Position numbers and translations under genes: made by a program | Part shown: positions 40,500 to 59,669 of the stretch, piece by piece | Layout: every line of letters starts with the position of its first letter | Position numbering within the stretch: the stretch's first letter is position 1 | Notes under the pieces: model-generated | Told to the model about the DNA's origin: nothing | Databases searched by the model: none | The model's input: the letters and a program-made list of their open reading frames with translations, nothing else | Assembly (NCBI RefSeq): GCF_964204645.1 | Contig: NC_134033.1 | Span: 15,750,155-15,814,154 of the forward strand | Origin: Tubulanus polymorphus | Taxonomy: Eukaryota > Nemertea > Palaeonemertea > Tubulaniformes > Tubulanidae | Length of the DNA: 64,000 nt | Reading direction: 5' to 3'

Positions 40500-41450
40500 T
40501 CTTATTGTGGTATTTCATTTTACGCAGAACAACAATTTACAGGAAAGAGAAATGCCAATGTAAAACAGTGATAAAAAACCATATAGATATGACATATATA
40601 TGGGTTTCTCGGTATCTTTAGGGCGTTTAGTTTCTCTTATTTTTATCGATATTATATGACGTCAACAGTTATTTATAGAATCGAAATATCTATTTTCGGT
40701 TAGCTCGATGATTCGATGACTTTGACATGCCTAAGAGAAAAATGCAGAGGTAGATATTCCGTAGGGCTTCAGACGGGGACGTTTTATAGGTTGGTAAATT
40801 CAACCTTCTTCGGTACTGCTTCTCAAAGCAGGACTACGACTAAAACAGTTCGGAACTAATATCGACGCCTGAAACAATCACTTTTGAGCAGCTGACCTCT
40901 ATGCCCGTTTCGAGACTTATGACCAGTTTGTACTTCGGTTTAAACACAAACAAAAAAGTCTGTAAATTCAACGCATCATGCCACTTTATCTGTGCATTGA
41001 TTTCCGATTTCAAAATCAAACCCATTTTTTCGTTTCCGACTGGTGGTTTCGTGAGGAACACCGAATCAAATGAAATCAATCAAATAAAGATGATGTTCAA
41101 TCGTATATCATATTTCATAATCAAGACCTTTGGCCATTTTGGACTCGAGTCGTAACCGTGGTGATAGACACGGTAATTTAGGTCGATATCAAGTTGAACG
41201 AACGAGTCAATCTCCTCTGATATTTTTGTACAGGCATTCTCTCATGAATGATGTATCTTATGATGTCTTTGTAAAACATTAGCTTTCTTTGTTCACATGC
41301 ACTTATTTCACAGTTCACTTGTTTGTATCTTATTTCGCCATATGTTTCACTTGTTGTTGTTACATGGAATTTTATATAACGTTCTTCAGTCTATAAATTT
41401 TGAGTTGAATATAACAGTAGACTTGCTGATTGGAATCGATTGTAACACAG
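40500..41450. other. Gene-free stretch
   Basis: AT-rich. Its ORFs are short with no domain signature; nothing else recognised. Confidence 0.35.
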
Positions 41451-41454
41451 TCTG

Positions 41455-41735
41455 TCGGCAGGTGGAGGAGTTAATACCTCCTGTAACACAGCCTGTCGGC
41501 ATGTGGAGGGGGTTACAGCCTGTCGGCTGGTGGAGGGAGGGGGTCCTGTTAATACCTCCTGTAACACAGCCTGTCGGCAGGTGGAGGGGGTTACAGCCTG
41601 TCGGCTGGTGGAGGGAGGGGGTCCTGTTAATACCTCCTGTAACACAGCCTGTGAGGTGGCGAGAAAGGGGGTTAATACCTCCTGTAACACAGCTTGGTAG
41701 GTGGAGGGGGTTAATCCTGTAACATACCTCCTGAA
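41455..41735. repeat. 78-bp minisatellite
   Basis: Units repeat every 78 bases, measured on CCTCCTGTAACACAGCCTGT at 41477, 41555 and 41633, with shortened units at the right end. Open frames across it on both strands are repeat translations. Confidence 0.8.
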
Positions 41736-42169
41736 GCTACTGGCGAAGAACAATGGAACACGGTTTAATATACGGTTTGTATATTGTACCCAATAATGGA
41801 CGACACGATCATTGATTTATCAGAGATCGATTTGGAAGATGGAAAGTGAATATCTATATTGTCGACACACGCGGGCGTCTCTCCGGTGAAATATTCTTTC
41901 ATCTAAATTGCAATAGAACTGATTTTCTTTTTGTTCATGTGTAATTTGATCCAGGGCCCAGTTGTTCCACAATTGTGACGTAATTCTGAAGCATTCGTTG
42001 AAAAAAATTAACTCGAATATATCTCAATTTACTGCGGAATTCATGGTCCCTGAAATCTGGCATTTCCATTAGCATTCCAAAGTGTTCTTAATCGCGATGA
42101 ACTCCGCGAAAAATAGTCAGTTTCAAATGTGTGATTTATCGCTAAAGTAGTTTTTCTTTTTTTCCGTTT

Positions 42170-42314
42170 TGTAGTCGTGACGTCGCGCGAACCCTCCGAA
42201 ACCGGAAGCGATAAACAAACGGAAATCGAATATCTCGCTATGTGCCTACAGTGACGACAGCTACAGCGGCGACACTCAGCGGCGGTTGCGCGAAACGAAC
42301 AACCGGCACACAAA
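42170..42314 (+). promoter_or_regulatory. Putative promoter and 5' UTR of the FAM43-like gene
   Basis: CpG-rich compared with its surroundings, with a CRE-like TGACGTCGCGCG at about 42178-42189. It ends at the ATG in the context CACAAAATG. Confidence 0.35.
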
Positions 42315-43388
42315 ATGAATATCTTCAGACGAAAAACGTTAAAAATCAGCGAAAAAGATCCGACTTACAAAGTGATGTATCTCGGTAACGTGCACACGAC
42401 GATGATGAAAGGTGAAGGTTGCGTGGACAAACCGGTATCGATTTTATGGAATAATTATTTACAAAATGGCCACTGCGGAACGGAAATGAAACTGACGATT
42501 CAATCGTACGGTATGCTCGTGCATACTAAAACACAGGGCTCGACCGAGTATTTCTATCGGTACATGTCGTACTGTATCGCCCATCCTGACTATCCGAAAC
42601 TGTTCGTTTGGGTCTACCACCATAAAGGTAACAAATTCGGCAAGGTGAACACTCGATGCCACGCGGCCTTGTGTCAAAAGGAATCGAAGGCCAAGGTCAT
42701 GGCGGTAATGTTGACTGAACGGATATCGTTAGCGGTGAAAGAGTTCACGCGAATGAAACATCGTCAATCAAAAACTCGAGAATGTTTAATGCGTACGAAC
42801 TCCTGCCCCGTCAATGGCGGCGTCGACGGAAGTATACATCCGTTACGTACGCGCATGCTCAGCACGGGTCACAACTTCCGGCCGAGCAGCGATAAGCTCA
42901 AGTCGCCATCTTTAAACGCAATAACGGAAGATCGCGACGGTGAGGAGATAGTCGAGGAAGAGGAGGAGGAAGAGGCGGAAGAAGAGGTGGCGCCACTGGG
43001 CAGTTCGCCGTCTGCCAGTCCGCAGTATATTCGCAGACGACCCAGTCGCGAATCCCTCACGAATTTAACCGCCATTTTAGAAGACAAAGAATTAGACCAG
43101 GGCGATAACGATAACGTGGTCGCCTACGGGGAGGACAATGTCGATTTCAGCGACGACCCGATGGGCGATTCCCCGGAAGGCTCCGACGGCGGTTCGTCGT
43201 CCGATTTGATGATGGATTCGTTGAATTTGATTCCGGGAACGTTGTTAGAGTTCGAAATCGGCAATAACGTGGAGGAGTTGCTACAGGACGCTCAGGTTCA
43301 GAATGATCTACAGAATTTAGATATTTCCGACGACGATTCCGACGGGAAGGACGATAATACGTCGAATAATTCGTACGATTCGTTGTAG
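42315..43388 (+). CDS. FAM43: FAM43-family PTB/PID-domain protein
   Basis: Intronless ORF of 357 residues. Residues about 8-150 form a phosphotyrosine-binding (PID) type domain of the FAM43 family. The lead-in KTLKISEKDPTYKVMYLGN closely parallels vertebrate FAM43 (ITSEDPTYTVLYLGN type), followed by GEGC, TEMKLTIQSYGM, YCIAHPDYPKLFVWVYHH and CHAALCQKESKAKVM. The C-terminal half is low complexity: an acidic Glu run at about 209-225, then Asp/Ser-rich stretches ending DDNTSNNSYDSL. Vertebrate FAM43A and FAM43B are likewise single-exon with a Glu-rich tail. A cytoplasmic adaptor role is inferred from the PTB fold; the biochemical function of the family is poorly defined. A and B paralogues cannot be told apart for an invertebrate homologue. 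Stop codon TAG at 43386-43388. Confidence 0.9.
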   Translation: MNIFRRKTLKISEKDPTYKVMYLGNVHTTMMKGEGCVDKPVSILWNNYLQNGHCGTEMKLTIQSYGMLVHTKTQGSTEYFYRYMSYCIAHPDYPKLFVWVYHHKGNKFGKVNTRCHAALCQKESKAKVMAVMLTERISLAVKEFTRMKHRQSKTRECLMRTNSCPVNGGVDGSIHPLRTRMLSTGHNFRPSSDKLKSPSLNAITEDRDGEEIVEEEEEEEAEEEVAPLGSSPSASPQYIRRRPSRESLTNLTAILEDKELDQGDNDNVVAYGEDNVDFSDDPMGDSPEGSDGGSSSDLMMDSLNLIPGTLLEFEIGNNVEELLQDAQVQNDLQNLDISDDDSDGKDDNTSNNSYDSL

Positions 43389-43424
43389 TGTCCGAAAACA
43401 CCACGCGGGTGAAGAAAACAGAGG

Positions 43425-43720
43425 ATCCAGTTCCACGCTGAATGTTAACTCTTAACTCAATGTCACCCAGTTCCACAGTTATGAGTTAGAGTTAACACTT
43501 TGATAATTGATTTTCAATGAGTTATCTCCGAGTCAAAGCTTAATTCATAACTGTGGAACTGGGATCCTGAATCCAGTTCCACAGTTGTGAGTTAGATTTA
43601 ATTCGTGAGTTGAAATTAGTTCACAAGCTGAGTCCGACTCGTATCTGAATTCAGAACTATGGAACCAATCAACTTACTGGTTCACCGTTCCACAGTTAAC
43701 CTCTAACCTCACGGGCCACA
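43425..43720. repeat. Scattered CCAGTTCCACAGTT motifs after the FAM43-like gene
   Basis: At least five copies, in both orientations, of a CCCAGTTCCACAGTTRTGAG core next to GAGTTAACTC-like blocks. This is the same core as the 39-bp minisatellites but not a regular tandem array; it probably lies in the 3' UTR. Confidence 0.55.
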
Positions 43721-43971
43721 GGTGTCCCTAAAATCCTCAATTCTTTGATAGCTCGCAGAACGATTCATAGCTGTAACGAGAAGGGCCAAAATAGCCACAA
43801 TATATATGAATATATGATTATGTCGCTTTCATATCATCCTTAGGGGGATCATAACGCCTTCGAGTCGACAATCCGAAGACAGTTCGCAATCATCACTCGC
43901 TCATAAACATTAAGGCTTCGACGTTCGCCGACGCGAAAAAGTGTTTTGATATTTGGCGACAAGAAGACCAT

Positions 43972-43977
43972 AATAAA
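43972..43977 (+). terminator. Candidate polyadenylation signal of the FAM43-like gene
   Basis: AATAAA about 585 bases after the stop. A second AATAAA lies at 44026-44031. Which is used cannot be told from sequence. Confidence 0.35.
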
Positions 43978-44029
43978 ACTATAAACGCTGCAGTTCTATA
44001 AAATGCTTTTTATTCGTTGCATCGCAATA

Positions 44030-46300
44030 AATGAATTGCTCGGTTGATGTCGCCGCGCGTTCTCCCTCTCGTCTGTCATAGTCTAAAACCAAAACAGTTC
44101 TCAGAAACTAATTACGCGTCTGTTGTTGTTTTTCCTGAATAGCGCGCGCAGTTTCTCGGTGTCGAGTCCTAGCGTGGTTTTTAAGATCGGTGTTCTTCTT
44201 ATTTTGATGAATACGCGCTCATTAGATTCTTGTCGGTGTGTGGTTTGATAGTCGGGGGATGGTGGTTAGTTATTTCTGGGTGGTTTCTTATTTCTGCGAT
44301 CTTGGTCGCGCTCTGCTATTGAGATTCTATCACGTAATCTCCCACCTACTCGCGGTTAAACTTTGGCCGTAGTTGATTTCGTCGAGTTGAGAATCAGGGG
44401 AAATTGAAAGTCTCTTTCCAGGAGGTGTACACGTATATAAGAAGGAGTTTGACAAGAAATTATCATGGATTATTTCGACGAGTTTCGACTATAAAGAGAA
44501 ACACCCTGAGGGCCGGAGCTAGCAAAGGTTTCTGAGTACTGCTCAGCTGTGGAAGGGCACCCTATATCGTAAAAAAAACTTTGCAATCTGAGCATGTTTG
44601 GGCATCAATTTGGCATTTTGAACTGTTTACTAAAATATAATTGATAAGTTTACCATTTTCGATTATTCAAATTGACCATGTTAATGACTACTACCAGAAT
44701 TTGAAAAAAGAAGGACACTTCTATAAACGTGAGTACCGCTCAATAGCAGCGGTGGGCTGGATCCGCCCTTGACGCTGCTTTGAAAAAAAATATCTTGAAA
44801 AGAATGAATCTGGAACTTAAGTAGCCCTGATATCAGCGTATTAGAGAGAAAGGGAAAGACAGGGAGAGACCGAGGCGGGAAAAAGAGATAGAGGGAGAGA
44901 GAAAGAGAGAAAGAGAGAGCTGTAAGATATCGGTTTTAAAATAGAACTCATATATTAATGTATTCACACAATGATAAGTTGCTCACTGCGGATAACGAAT
45001 AACACAAAATATATTTTTTCTGTAAATTATTAATGAAATTATTTAAATATCGTATTTATATATATTATATTATACTGTGAATATGAATGTGTATTAAAAA
45101 AGCAATCATGTTTTGTTCACCTGACTCGCTCGACCTCGTTAAGAGCTGATTGAGGGCAAAACGAATCATTGTCCTCGTAGAAAAAGTCAGACAATCTGTG
45201 TTATCCCTCTGTTCATTTTTGTTCTAATCGGTAATACGGGAACGAAGTAGATTTATAGAGACTCTGCAAGGATTCGAATTTGATTAAGTACTGAGACAAC
45301 GGCGCCCCGTAACCAGAAATTTCGTGTCTATCGAAAAGGAATACTTTTCTAAGAGATTTTGAGAAAAAAAATCTATAGGACTCGAACCCGATATGCCAGT
45401 TCTACGAATCGGCAATTACACCGTCGTGCTCTAGTGACTCGAATCTAAACGATGGTTTAATATGTGGCGGGTGGGTGACCATCAGTCAGGTGTACGTGGT
45501 GACCCGAATGCGGCGTGTGACTTACTGTGGCAATCGAATCTTTGCAAAGACTGAACTGTTTTTATTACGACGACTACAATTTGGGACTTTCAGCATAGGA
45601 TAAAAACCGTTATTGAAATTTAATGACGCATATTCGTCGACTCCAGGTGTTAACTATCGGAGTTCTCCTCTATATGTCCAATATTCTAACTCCCGGAGTC
45701 CACCTGTATTCGCCCACTATGACTCCTGGAAGAGTCCAGATGCTGTGTTGTACCACGCACTACTGTATAACCACTGTGTGTACATGTACAAACATATAGA
45801 ATATACAATATATATCAATGTTAATTTTATGAATAAAATTATAATATACGTTTTTCACTGAGACTTCGAAAAGTTTTCGAATCAATTCAATTCAGGATTT
45901 TTTTTCCGAGGTCGGACTCGAATTTCGAGAGGGATGTATGCTGGATTTCGGTGGCAACTGACACTCGAGCATTTCCGAGATATCGGTTGCTGGGGGAGAT
46001 ATGCTACAGTCGTTTCGTAGGTAGCACAGCGCGAGGGATTGTCTCTCGGCGCTTCGATATATTCTCACAATCTCATTCTCAAATATTCGATCGATTGTCC
46101 TTCACTTTATTCATCAATAGTTACATAAAATCATTGAATTCTGATTGAAAATTCGTCGGTTAAAATCACGTTCAAATTACTGATCTCGAGTATCTGAAAA
46201 TGAAGAGAAATGAAAAATATCATTACATCAGTAGATGTTCGAGTCTTAATAGCAACATTCGATTCACTCATTTGTACATACTGCAGTTCAGAAATAAATG
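44030..46300. other. Gene-free stretch
   Basis: No gene supported. It contains a possible hAT remnant with a GGATCCGCCC end at about 44510-44770, a purine (GA)-rich tract at 44845-44925, and an AT-rich segment at 44930-45110. Confidence 0.35.
45370..45450 (-). mobile_element. tRNA-like SINE fragment
   Basis: On the minus strand, GGGTTCGAGTCC (a good RNA polymerase III B-box) lies about 40 bases after a CACTAGAGCACGACGG stretch resembling the D-arm part of a tRNA. The acceptor and T stems do not pair properly, so it is not a functional tRNA. Confidence 0.35.
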
Positions 46301-46310
46301 TCTTAGAAAT

Positions 46311-46412
46311 GCCGAAATGTTTCCTTGAGCTAGTAGTTTATTCGACGAAGAGGACAAAGGTTATAGTAGAAATGTTGAATAAGCTACTAGCTAAAGGAAA
46401 CATTTCGGACTC
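46311..46412. mobile_element. Hairpin element, AACATTTCGGAC family
   Basis: The clearest copy of the family: GCCGAAATGTTTCCTTGAGC then TAGTAG, mirrored by CTACTAGCTAAAGGAAACAT then TTCGGAC. It lies about 85 bases beyond the 3' end of the glucosidase gene. Confidence 0.65.
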
Positions 46413-46496
46413 TCTGTCTTTTAATGTTGTATTGCTTTTTTTTATATGTTGTCGTTTCAACACGGGAAAAGTGTTTCGTCGGTAGGAAAAGCTTTT

Positions 46497-54494
<7,998 letters not shown>

Positions 54495-55280
54495 GATTCA
54501 GAATAATTGGAGAGAGGGAAAACACCTAATATCAGCAGACGGAAAACATCTGGTTGGCTGATAGGGTTTCGATGGTCGGGAGCCGAAACAGCTGCCAGGG
54601 TTTTCAGTTTATTTACGCGTAGAAAGAAGATAAGATATGATACAATAAACCATTAAAGCGTTTATTTCGAATTTGGAAATTTGTTTACAGTGTTTTACTA
54701 GAATACAATATCACATAATAACAGATTTAATTTATGTTCAGTTATCAATTCGGAACCTATTAAATCTACTTTACATTGTGTACTTTATATTAGTAGACTG
54801 ATCGTAATCGATAGATTAATATGAAACAGAATCAAATTCACCGAGTCTGAAATATCAAGAGTAACCTGGGTTTAATTACAGGCTGACCTGCCTCTGTCTT
54901 CATTCAAACATGTGGCTGTCTGTAGCAGTTCAACCTGCTTGTAACAGGCTGACCTGCCGCCTTGATTCGGCGATTAATTAGAGATAGATGTCGGTCTATA
55001 ATAAACCAGTTTAGTTATGTTTGGCATCGAGACAATTTCAATGCTTTACCACCACATCCTGCCCACCTCATCCCTACCCCCGGCTGGTTCCTGGCATTTC
55101 TAAAAGCAATAGTCTTTATAATATTAATAAGCCTTCATTATACTGAATCATCAGGTATAGTTTAAATAGATATTAGTCTAATATTGATTGAACTACCTTC
55201 TCAACTTAGTTGTAGCATGTTTAAAAGATTACATTCCAAATAATTCATTTACTTCTTAAAATCGTGTGACGCCTGACACC
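54495..55280. other. Gene-free stretch with the glucosidase promoter side
   Basis: No gene. A short direct repeat (CAGGCTGACCTGCC) occurs at about 54881-54894 and 54946-54959. No clear core promoter element. Confidence 0.35.
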
Positions 55281-55282
55281 AT

Positions 55283-55442
55283 CAAGTGCTGCCGCTATGC
55301 TCATCGTTAGCGGAATTTTCATACACTAACAAGAGTCGTCTCTGGCAATCAGTGTAGAGGGCTAACCCTCGATTGCCAGAGTCGACTTACATTAGTGTAT
55401 AGAAACTCCGCCAACGATGAGCATAGCGGCAGCACCGTACGG
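55283..55442. mobile_element. Palindromic MITE-like element, complete
   Basis: Arms GTGCTGCCGCTATGCTCATC and GATGAGCATAGCGGCAGCAC face each other, with a mirrored CTCTGGCAATC centre. Same family as the elements in the receptor array 40-50 kb away. Confidence 0.7.
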
Positions 55443-55533
55443 TAAAATTTGGCAGCACGTTGATTGCCAGAGCTGACTTACGTTAGTGTATCAACATAAC
55501 GCTAACAATGAGCATAGCGGCAGCACCTTACGG
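55443..55533. mobile_element. Half copy of the palindromic MITE-like element
   Basis: Only the right half (GATTGCCAGAGCTGAC to AGCGGCAGCACCTTACGG), lying directly after the complete copy, probably from an incomplete tandem duplication. Confidence 0.55.
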
Positions 55534-55539
55534 TACATT

Positions 55540-56090
55540 GGGCAGCGCGTTGATCCGCATCAAGATACCGATTGCTTACTATCATCATCGATTGCTCATA
55601 GGAATAACTGACCTGCGTAAATTGCGCCGGCCTTAGATTTCACTAGACCGTGTGTATCTTATCCGTCGATACAGATTTCAATTACAACATCTACCCCCAA
55701 ATTTAAAATTCCCCAAACACAAAACCTATCCACCCATTCGCAGGCCCGGTGCCGAACTTTATGAGGGGCAGTTCTATTTCGAGAAAAATGGCACTTTATC
55801 ACCGTAAAAACGGGCACTTTCTTATTGAAAAAGGGTAGATCTTAAACGAAGTGCCCGGGTACTTCAACAAATTATCTGAGAACTTTTCTTTTTCCAAAAA
55901 ACATGAAAATTTTATTCAAATTTCGAAAAAATATTGATCAAAATTTTTTGATACAGACTTTTTGAAAATTTAAGCCAGTTCGTTCGCACGGGTCTTGGCA
56001 CGGGTCTGATTCGTATGATCTATGGGCAACTGGTCCTTCTGGGTTCTTTCTGTTACCGTGAAGGGTCACACACTGCATTATACTTGTTGT
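55540..56090. other. Gene-free stretch downstream of the GT11 gene
   Basis: AT-rich with a degraded GGCACTTTATCACC repeat at about 55785-55860. Nothing coding seen. Confidence 0.35.
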
Positions 56091-56093
56091 ATC

Positions 56094-57494
56094 TTAATCC
56101 ATAGACTTCCATTTGGGCGGATAGAATTCCGACAGATTCATATCATTGGCAAAATCAGAACCGGGTCGAGCCGGGTATCGATAGTAGACAACTTCACCAC
56201 CGGCGAGGAACGACGCCCACCAACCGAATGTACCCACCGACATAATGCTGTGATTACAACTCATCAGTAACGAGAAATCCTCGTGTGACGAACGATTCCG
56301 CGATATCTTCACCCGACTGATCATTTCCGCATCTTCTTTCGAAGAACGTGTCTTATTATTCCCGCTAGACTTCGAATTAGGCAGCAGGGCAGACGACGGA
56401 ATAAGATTTTCTTGGACCCACCGAACCGAATCGCTGCATACTATGAATATACAATTCGCGTACTTATTCCAAAAATATCGCATCGCTTTGAGAAAATAGT
56501 CCGCGGGTGCGTATTGATATCCGTAATTTTGGAAGTGAACCGACCGTTTTATATCGAGCACGCGGACGTGCACACCGACGAATGTCGTCGTAACGTCGGC
56601 GCTATTTTTCAACAAATTCAATTCGATTTTCGCGTGGGTTAAAAAGCGCCGAGCGCTCGCTTCCGATTCGCTTCGTAAACGAAATTCTTTCTTCAAATCG
56701 TCGAAATACGGCCAAATATATTTCCACGACTGTCTGTATCCGATAACTGTAATATTCCTGGGCAGAGAAGCGTTCATCTTGCGCCAGAAATCGGGGTCGT
56801 ATTTACCGTAGGATTTTTCCCAAATCGGACTCCATCGTTTGGCGTACGACCAAACGTTATCGAGCGCGGTCGCCGTGCCCTGAAACAGCTGCAAGATTTC
56901 GTCGTTTTCGCCAACGACATGTGTCACGTTCAGCCGCTTGGTGGCGCTGAATCCCAGCGCGTACTCGAATAGTTTGTTGCCCAGACGAGCCATGTAGGTT
57001 ACGTACACGAGCGGTTTCGAAAATTGAATTTTAGTCTCGGAGGAATTCCTCCAAGTTTCAGTCGAGTTCAGCCGCATTTTTATTGGAGTTGATACCATAG
57101 TCGATGGCACTCGAGAAATCTGTAGTGTGATCGATGATTTTTTCATCCTCGCCAAACTTTTTACGATTTTTCCTTTGTTCTTAGCCGACATTCTATTCTC
57201 TTCCACCGCATTGCGATGATTAACGCGTCGAGTGCTTTTCGTCTTTATCAACATAATTGATGAGGTCGAACGGAATTCACTGAATACCTTTCTTCTCGTC
57301 GTCGGTCCCAGGAATATATGTTTCGATCTATCCAGGCTGCTTGTAGTCTCCTGTGTTAGCGGCAATTCTATCATCTTATGAATGACGTTTCGCCGTGGAG
57401 AGTTTTGCCGCAGATAATCTGAGTAGAATTTTATCGTCGTAACGAAGAAAACGCTCGTGATCAACAGCGATACGGACAAACATCGAAATCGCGG
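56094..57494 (-). CDS. GT11-family glycosyltransferase (alpha-1,2-fucosyltransferase-like), main exon
   Basis: Open for 466 codons from a splice acceptor (TTTTCCAG|CCG at 57494) to the stop at 56094. No ATG lies at the front of the frame, so the initiator Met should be in an unlocated upstream exon. A hydrophobic segment (LSVSLLITSVFFVTTIKF) at the start fits a type II Golgi membrane anchor, then a basic stem of about 150 residues. GT11 hallmarks, counted from the Leu of LSVSLL: ARLGNKLFEYALGF at 164-177 (family GRLGNQMFEYA), VGVHVRVLDIKRS at 301-313, and CNHSIMSVGTFGWWASFLAGG at 408-428. Expected reaction: transfer of fucose from GDP-fucose to galactose in an alpha-1,2 link. The GDP-binding motif, HVRRGD in typical members, reads HVRVLD here, losing the second Arg. 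Activity may thus be altered. Confidence 0.85.
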   Translation of the reverse strand, partial: PRFRCLSVSLLITSVFFVTTIKFYSDYLRQNSPRRNVIHKMIELPLTQETTSSLDRSKHIFLGPTTRRKVFSEFRSTSSIMLIKTKSTRRVNHRNAVEENRMSAKNKGKIVKSLARMKKSSITLQISRVPSTMVSTPIKMRLNSTETWRNSSETKIQFSKPLVYVTYMARLGNKLFEYALGFSATKRLNVTHVVGENDEILQLFQGTATALDNVWSYAKRWSPIWEKSYGKYDPDFWRKMNASLPRNITVIGYRQSWKYIWPYFDDLKKEFRLRSESEASARRFLTHAKIELNLLKNSADVTTTFVGVHVRVLDIKRSVHFQNYGYQYAPADYFLKAMRYFWNKYANCIFIVCSDSVRWVQENLIPSSALLPNSKSSGNNKTRSSKEDAEMISRVKISRNRSSHEDFSLLMSCNHSIMSVGTFGWWASFLAGGEVVYYRYPARPGSDFANDMNLSEFYPPKWKSMD

Positions 57495-58450
57495 CTGGAA
57501 AACGAATTAGATAAAACTGTAAATAATGACAGACTTAGAAAAAATGTTTCTCCACCCAGTCCAGGAAGCGATAAGATAAGATAATCTATTAAACTCTAAC
57601 GAAAACCAAAACTTTTGGTACATAAAGGATTTACAAATCGTCATTTACAAATTGACATAAGAAAAATTGATGCAAACTTGTTGAAGAAAAATTTAATATA
57701 CAAATATTTCGGGCGCGATAAATCATTAGAAAAAGATAAAAGCTTAGCTTATTTAAGCTTTTTGAGACCAGCATGTATTAATTTAGCAGTTTTTGAAATG
57801 GTTGTACCCACAGGGCCCTCTACCATACTATAGTGTACCCAACCGGGTACACTGATACTAGGGTACTTAGTTAAACATGATCCATGCTTTCCATGAAAAG
57901 AATGCATTTCGTCTTAAGGTAAACAGCTTGCTGCAAACAAACCAAATCCTTAGAATGCGTTATATAGTACCAATTACAGTGTCTTACCATTTTAGGATTT
58001 TTGTTATACAAGTTATCCCACTGTGTGTTTGCTACGAACCCGCCCCGATTCTTACAAATATCCACCATATAAATTCCATATACAAGATCCAAGTGTTTCT
58101 TCAATGGTTATCCAAAAAAAATAACTTTGATAGCGTGGGGTTGAGAGTATCCTATATAGGTCGTCTTATCCTTATTGATATTCTACTTAAATAAACACAT
58201 TTTAGATATATATATACCACATAAATTGGCCTTAGCACGCAACGGGAAAAATAGTATGAACGGAGACAATTTCATATCTCTGTGGGCCTACTTACGATCT
58301 ATCAGTAGATTGGCAAACGAACCGAGATTGCGGTCGTGCCACACTCGTAAACTGTGTCATATCATTTTAGTTGGCCACTGTGTGGTCGTCGTGTTCCCGG
58401 CTCTTGTCATTTGATTACATCTGAGCTGGAACCCGGTATCAGTAACCTCG
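57495..58450. other. Gene-free stretch upstream of the GT11 exon
   Basis: Should hold the missing 5' exon of the GT11 gene, but I could not identify it. A short palindrome (TAGTGTACCCAACCGGGTACACT) lies at about 57831-57855. The ORFs have no domain features. Confidence 0.3.
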
Positions 58451-58454
58451 GACC

Positions 58455-58990
58455 TCAAAGGCCGTGAGACGGGGGTATCCTCGGTATCACAGGTAACCTT
58501 TGGTCTAACATGCCGTGAGACGGGTATCCTCGGTATCGTTGGTATCACAGGTAACCTTTAGTCTCACAGGCCATGAGACGGGTATCCTCGGTATCGTTGG
58601 CATCACAGGTAACCTGGGATCTCATAGGCCATGAGACGGGTATCCTCGGTATCGTTGGTATCACAGGTAACCTGGGATCTCATAGGCCATGAGACGGGTA
58701 TCCTCGGTATCGTTGGTATCACAGGTAACCTCGAATCTCATAGGCCATGAGACGGGTATCCTCGGTATCGTTGGTATCACAGGTAACCTTTGGTCTCTCA
58801 CAGGCCGTGAGACGGGTATCCTCGGTATCGTTGGTATCACAGGTAACCTGGGATCTCACAGGCCGTGAGACGGGTATCCTCGGTATCGTTGGTATCACAG
58901 GTAACCTGGGATCTCATAGGCCGTGAGACGGGTATCCTCGGTAACCTGGGATCTCTCATGCCGCGAGACAGGTATCCTCGGTATCAACGG
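58455..58990. repeat. 58-bp minisatellite
   Basis: About nine units of 58 bases, some 60-62. GAGACGGGTATCCTCGGTATC occurs at 58513, 58575, 58633, 58691, 58749, 58809, 58867 and 58925. Non-coding. Confidence 0.9.
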
Positions 58991-59214
58991 TAACCTGGGT
59001 TTGTGCAGAGACAAGTGCCCTGGTATCTTTGGTATAGATGACTCATGATAGCAACATGGATGACTCTGACTATCAGTAATGTACGTAAAAAGTGAAGCTG
59101 AAGACAAATGATAATCCTTCGATTTAATTCTTTCAATTAATCGTTATTCATTTCAGTTTTCCATTCTATTTCAGATTCAATATAATATCAATTGATAATC
59201 AATTTTCTTTTATT

Positions 59215-59665
59215 GACCCCTTCGAAACCACCCAGAATCAGTAGCCAATATGCAAATCGGGTTCGGATCTGGGACAAACCTGCCTATCAAATGCACCTAT
59301 TAGATGATGAATGCAGCACACCCCGTCACTCAGAACCAATAGACCGAGTTCCGAACCCGGGATACCCTCGTTTAATATCTAACAGTATCCAGTTCACTCA
59401 GAATCAGTACCAATAGACCGGACTCGAGCCCAGGAATCCCCCATTTATCATATATTCAATATCTAGGTCACTCAGAATCAGTAAATAGACCGGGTTCAAT
59501 CACCTGTACATCCTCTAGTGCACCATGACCACTCTGAATCATTATCTGTAATTACTGGTTTCGAACCCACACACCCCTGTACATCGTTTATTCAGCTTCA
59601 GTACCACTCTGAATCAGTATTGGTAATAACCGGGTTTGAACCTGGGACACCCCTCAACATGCTCT
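59215..59665. repeat. Degenerate tandem repeat with B-box-like motifs
   Basis: About six diverged units of roughly 70-90 bases, each with CACTCTGAATCAGTA-like and GGGTTCGAACCTGGGA-like blocks. The second block resembles the RNA polymerase III B-box. Confidence 0.55.
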
Positions 59666-59669
59666 ATTT

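Noticed and set aside
41297-41753. ORFs on both strands of about 120-141 residues
   Set aside because: Repeat translations of the 78-bp minisatellite.
42459-43476. Minus-strand ORFs within the FAM43-like gene
   Set aside because: Shadows of the PTB and acidic coding sequence, with no domain match.
57479-57479. Start of the GT11 protein at the in-frame TTG
   Set aside because: A non-ATG start is unlikely in an animal gene. A good acceptor lies 15 bases upstream, so an upstream exon is the better explanation.
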